Source: Candidatus Dechloromonas phosphorivorans
GTDB taxonomy: Bacteria; Pseudomonadota; Gammaproteobacteria; Burkholderiales; Rhodocyclaceae
Assembly: GCA_016714975.1 (NCBI GenBank)
Contig: JADKBR010000009.1
Coordinates: 1-26,110, forward strand
Length of the DNA stretch: 26,110 nt
Reading direction: 5' to 3'
In this document: in pieces, positions 23,951 through 26,110 of the stretch
How positions within the stretch are numbered: position 1 is the stretch's first letter
Layout: each line of letters begins with the position of its first letter
The notes under the pieces: model-generated
Database searches by the model: none
What the model was told of the DNA's origin: nothing
What the model saw: the letters and a program-made list of their open reading frames with translations, nothing else
Position numbers and translations under genes: made by a program

Positions 23951-26110
23951 TCAGGCGGCCGCCTTCTTCATAGGCGTTTTTCTTACGGGCGCCTTTTTCT
24001 CGAACTCGAAGCCGACCTTGCCTTCCTGAACGACGAGGTAAGCCGAGAACTTGCGCCGCGTGCGGTTGGAAATGAAACCCTTCAACAGATCGGTCCTGCC
24101 CTCGGCTAGCAGCTTCTTCATCTGTTCGGAATCGATCGGCTGCTGCAGGATGATCATGCCCGAGCGGAAGTCGCAGGTCTTGGCCGCCCCGACTGACTTT
24201 TCGCAGACATAGGCAGCCCCATGTTCGAAGACGTCCGAGGCGCATTTCGGGCACTTGCCCAGGCTCTGTTCCACCGGGAAGTCGATTGTTTCGGCTTCGT
24301 CGTCTCTCGCCCGCCCCTGGGCTGGCCGAAGTCGAATTCGGGCTCCATCTTGTCGTTCAGCTTGATGGCGGCGGCAAAGGCACGCCCCATTCTGTTGCGG
24401 AATCCGGTCAGCGGGCCGATCTGCTTCTCGGTGATCAGGGTGTCGGTCTCAGCCGGCTCGAACTGGCGACCGGCAACGATTTTCCACAGCGAGTAATCGC
24501 AACCGCCACACTGGAATTTCTTGTAGGTTTCACGGATCTGGCCACCACACCGGGGGCAAGGCACCTTGAGGACGCCGAAGTCTCCGGGAATGGTGTCGCT
24601 GTCGAAGGTCTTCGCGCGCTCGACGATGTGTCGAATCATCTCGGCGATCTCGCGCATGAATTCTGGCGGGTGAAATCGCCCTTTCGATGCGCCCGAGCTC
24701 CATTCCCAGTCCCCGGTCAGTTCCGGCTGGGTCAGTTCGTTGATGCCGAGACCGGTGAGGAGGGTCATCAGCGAGAAGGCCTTGGCGGTCGGGATCAACT
24801 CACGGCCTCGCGGTGCATGTACTGCTCGCCGATCAGGTTCTCGATGATCTGGGCGCGGGTCGCCGGCGTGCCGAGGCCGCGGCCGGCCATCGCCGCCTTG
24901 AGTTCTTCGTCGTCGACCATCTTGCCGGCACCTTCCATGGCGGAAAGCAGGGTGGCTTCCGAGTAGCGAGGCGGCGGTTCGGTCTCATTCGCCTTGACGG
25001 TGACCTCATCGGCTTTGACCTTTCGCCGGTAAGTCGACCGCAAAACCAGATTGCCTCGCTGCCCTCCTGCGCCTCCTTGCCGTGTACCGCCAGCCAGCCG
25101 GGTTGACCAGCACCTTGCCTTCGGTCTTGAAGGGGAATTATCGATGCGGGTAATGCGGGTGGTGACCAGATATTCTGCCGCCGGGAAGAAGACGGAGAGG
25201 AAGCGCCTGACGACCAAGTCATAGAGCTTCTGCTCGAGTTCGTTGAGAAGTTTGGGTGCCTGCGGCGTCGGAATGATGGCGAAGTGGTCGCTGATCTTCG
25301 CATTGTTGAAGATCCGCTTGTTCGGATGTACCCAGTTACGCGCCAGAATCTGGTGGGCGAATGGCGCGTAGCGGGCAAGCGGACTTCGTCATGGCCCGCC
25401 GGCGCCTTCACCGGTCAGAACCGAGAGGGTGGTCTTGACCGTGGCGATGTAGTCCTCGGGCAGACAGCGGAGTCGGTACGCGGGTAGGTGAGTACCTTGT
25501 GCTTTTCGAAAGAGCTTGCGCCAGCGACAACGTGGTTTTAGCCGAAAAGCCGAAGCGACCGTTCGCTTCACGTTGCAGGCCTGGTCAGATCGAAAAGAAG
25601 TGGCGAGAGCGGGTTTCCGGCTTGGCCTCTTCGTGACGATGCCCGGCTTGCCGAGCGTGGCGGCGCGGATGGCTTCGGCTTGGTTCTGTTCCCAGATTCG
25701 GTCGGCGCGGGCGTGTTCATCCGTCCGCGCGCTTGAAGCTCTCGTCAAACCACTTGCCGTGTAGGTGCCGGCCTTGGCGGCGAAGTCGGCCTCAACCTCC
25801 CAATACGGACGTGACCGAAATCGCGGATCTTCCTTTTCGCGTTCGACGACGATCGCCAGCGCCGGCGTCTGGACTAGGCTGATATGGTGGTCAGGTGGAA
25901 ACCGCCGGTCGGGAGTTGAAGGCAGTCATTGCCCGCGTGCCGTTGATGCCGACCAGCCAGTCGGATCTCGGACCGACAGACGGCGGCATCGCCGAGCCCT
26001 TCATTTCGTCCCCGTGACGCAGGCGGGCAAAGCCATCGCGGATGGCGCCTGGGTCATCGATTGCAGCCAAAGGCGTTGCACCGGCTTAGCCGTCTTGAGT
26101 GTTGCGATAT
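23951..26110 (-). CDS. topB: DNA topoisomerase III, 5' truncated and frameshifted
   Basis: This is a type IA topoisomerase that decatenates and relaxes DNA via a tyrosine-DNA intermediate. Translating the minus strand from the window edge gives KPVQRLWLQSMTQ, then VCRSE...LVGI and VVER in shifting frames. Then comes the active-site block LTYPRTDS, with the catalytic Tyr codon at 25484-25486, and CLPEDYIATVKTTLSVL. Near the end are LSAMEGAGKMVDDEELKAAMAGRGLGTPATRAQIIENL, ELIPTAKAF, the zinc ribbon CPRCGG...CGGCDYSLWKIVAG, and a second one starting CPKCASD. A lysine-rich tail ends at 23951. Frame breaks occur near 24.28, 24.80, 25.05-25.14 and 25.39-25.5 kb and beyond. Beta-proteobacterial TopB proteins have about 830-870 residues, so some 110-150 N-terminal residues lie outside. 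Confidence 0.93.

Noticed and set aside
24286..24966. 226-codon plus-strand open frame
   Set aside because: Antisense to the topB zinc-ribbon region, which has clear family motifs on the minus strand.

Overview
The window looks like origin-proximal chromosome of a moderately high-GC betaproteobacterium. This rests on dnaA-dnaN-gyrB order, an ATP-grasp type GshA followed by GshB, an OxyR with E. coli spacing of its redox cysteines, a proteobacterial RsuA and a YbiT-type ABC-F protein. A Rhodocyclales-like lineage is my guess from remembered protein similarity, not something the sequence proves. A 14-bp perfect parS-type palindrome (23892-23905) and a cluster of DnaA-box-like 9-mers between dnaA and dnaN support origin proximity.

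Layout. 1-4177 (+): dnaA 3' end, dnaN and gyrB, all broken by many small indels. 4215-5932 (+): a small exported protein, a glycine-zipper lipoprotein and an outer-membrane beta-barrel, also with frameshifts. 6006-14343 (+): an intact run of exported or membrane proteins. It holds two long paralogous arylsulfatases around a 4-TM protein, then a small periplasmic protein, a DUF1579 protein, an Ala-rich SHOCT protein, a Gly/Pro repeat protein and a DUF4239-like membrane protein. A 56-bp sulfatase relic (14369-14424) and dtd (+) follow. 15031-20002 (-): nitrilase and GNAT genes overlapping by ATGA, apbE, gshB and gshA. 20154-21777 (+): ybiT. 21778-22248 (-): a DUF1857/SRPBCC protein. 22272-23890 (+): rsuA-oxyR, also ATGA-coupled. 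23951-26110 (-): topB, running off the window and heavily frameshifted.

Sequence quality sets the limits of this annotation. Essential genes at both ends (dnaA, dnaN, gyrB, topB) are shattered by indels while about 13 kb in the middle reads cleanly. That is best explained by poorly corrected sequence near contig ends, not gene decay. Two isolated one-base lesions in the interior (gshA, ybiT) both sit at GGG runs and probably have the same cause.

How the genes work together: the left end is the replication and supercoiling core. The 4.2-14.3 kb block is an envelope-directed island whose likely centre is sulfate-ester hydrolysis in the periplasm. The right half is housekeeping: D-aminoacyl-tRNA proofreading, glutathione synthesis, periplasmic flavinylation, an ABC-F factor, 16S rRNA pseudouridylation, peroxide sensing and decatenation. 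The items most worth a second look are the sulfatase pair with its eroded third copy, the parS sites, the ATT start codon at 13579 and the split GNAT/nitrilase pair. I see no rRNA, tRNA, CRISPR array, transposase or phage gene, and no gene-free stretch longer than about 250 bases.
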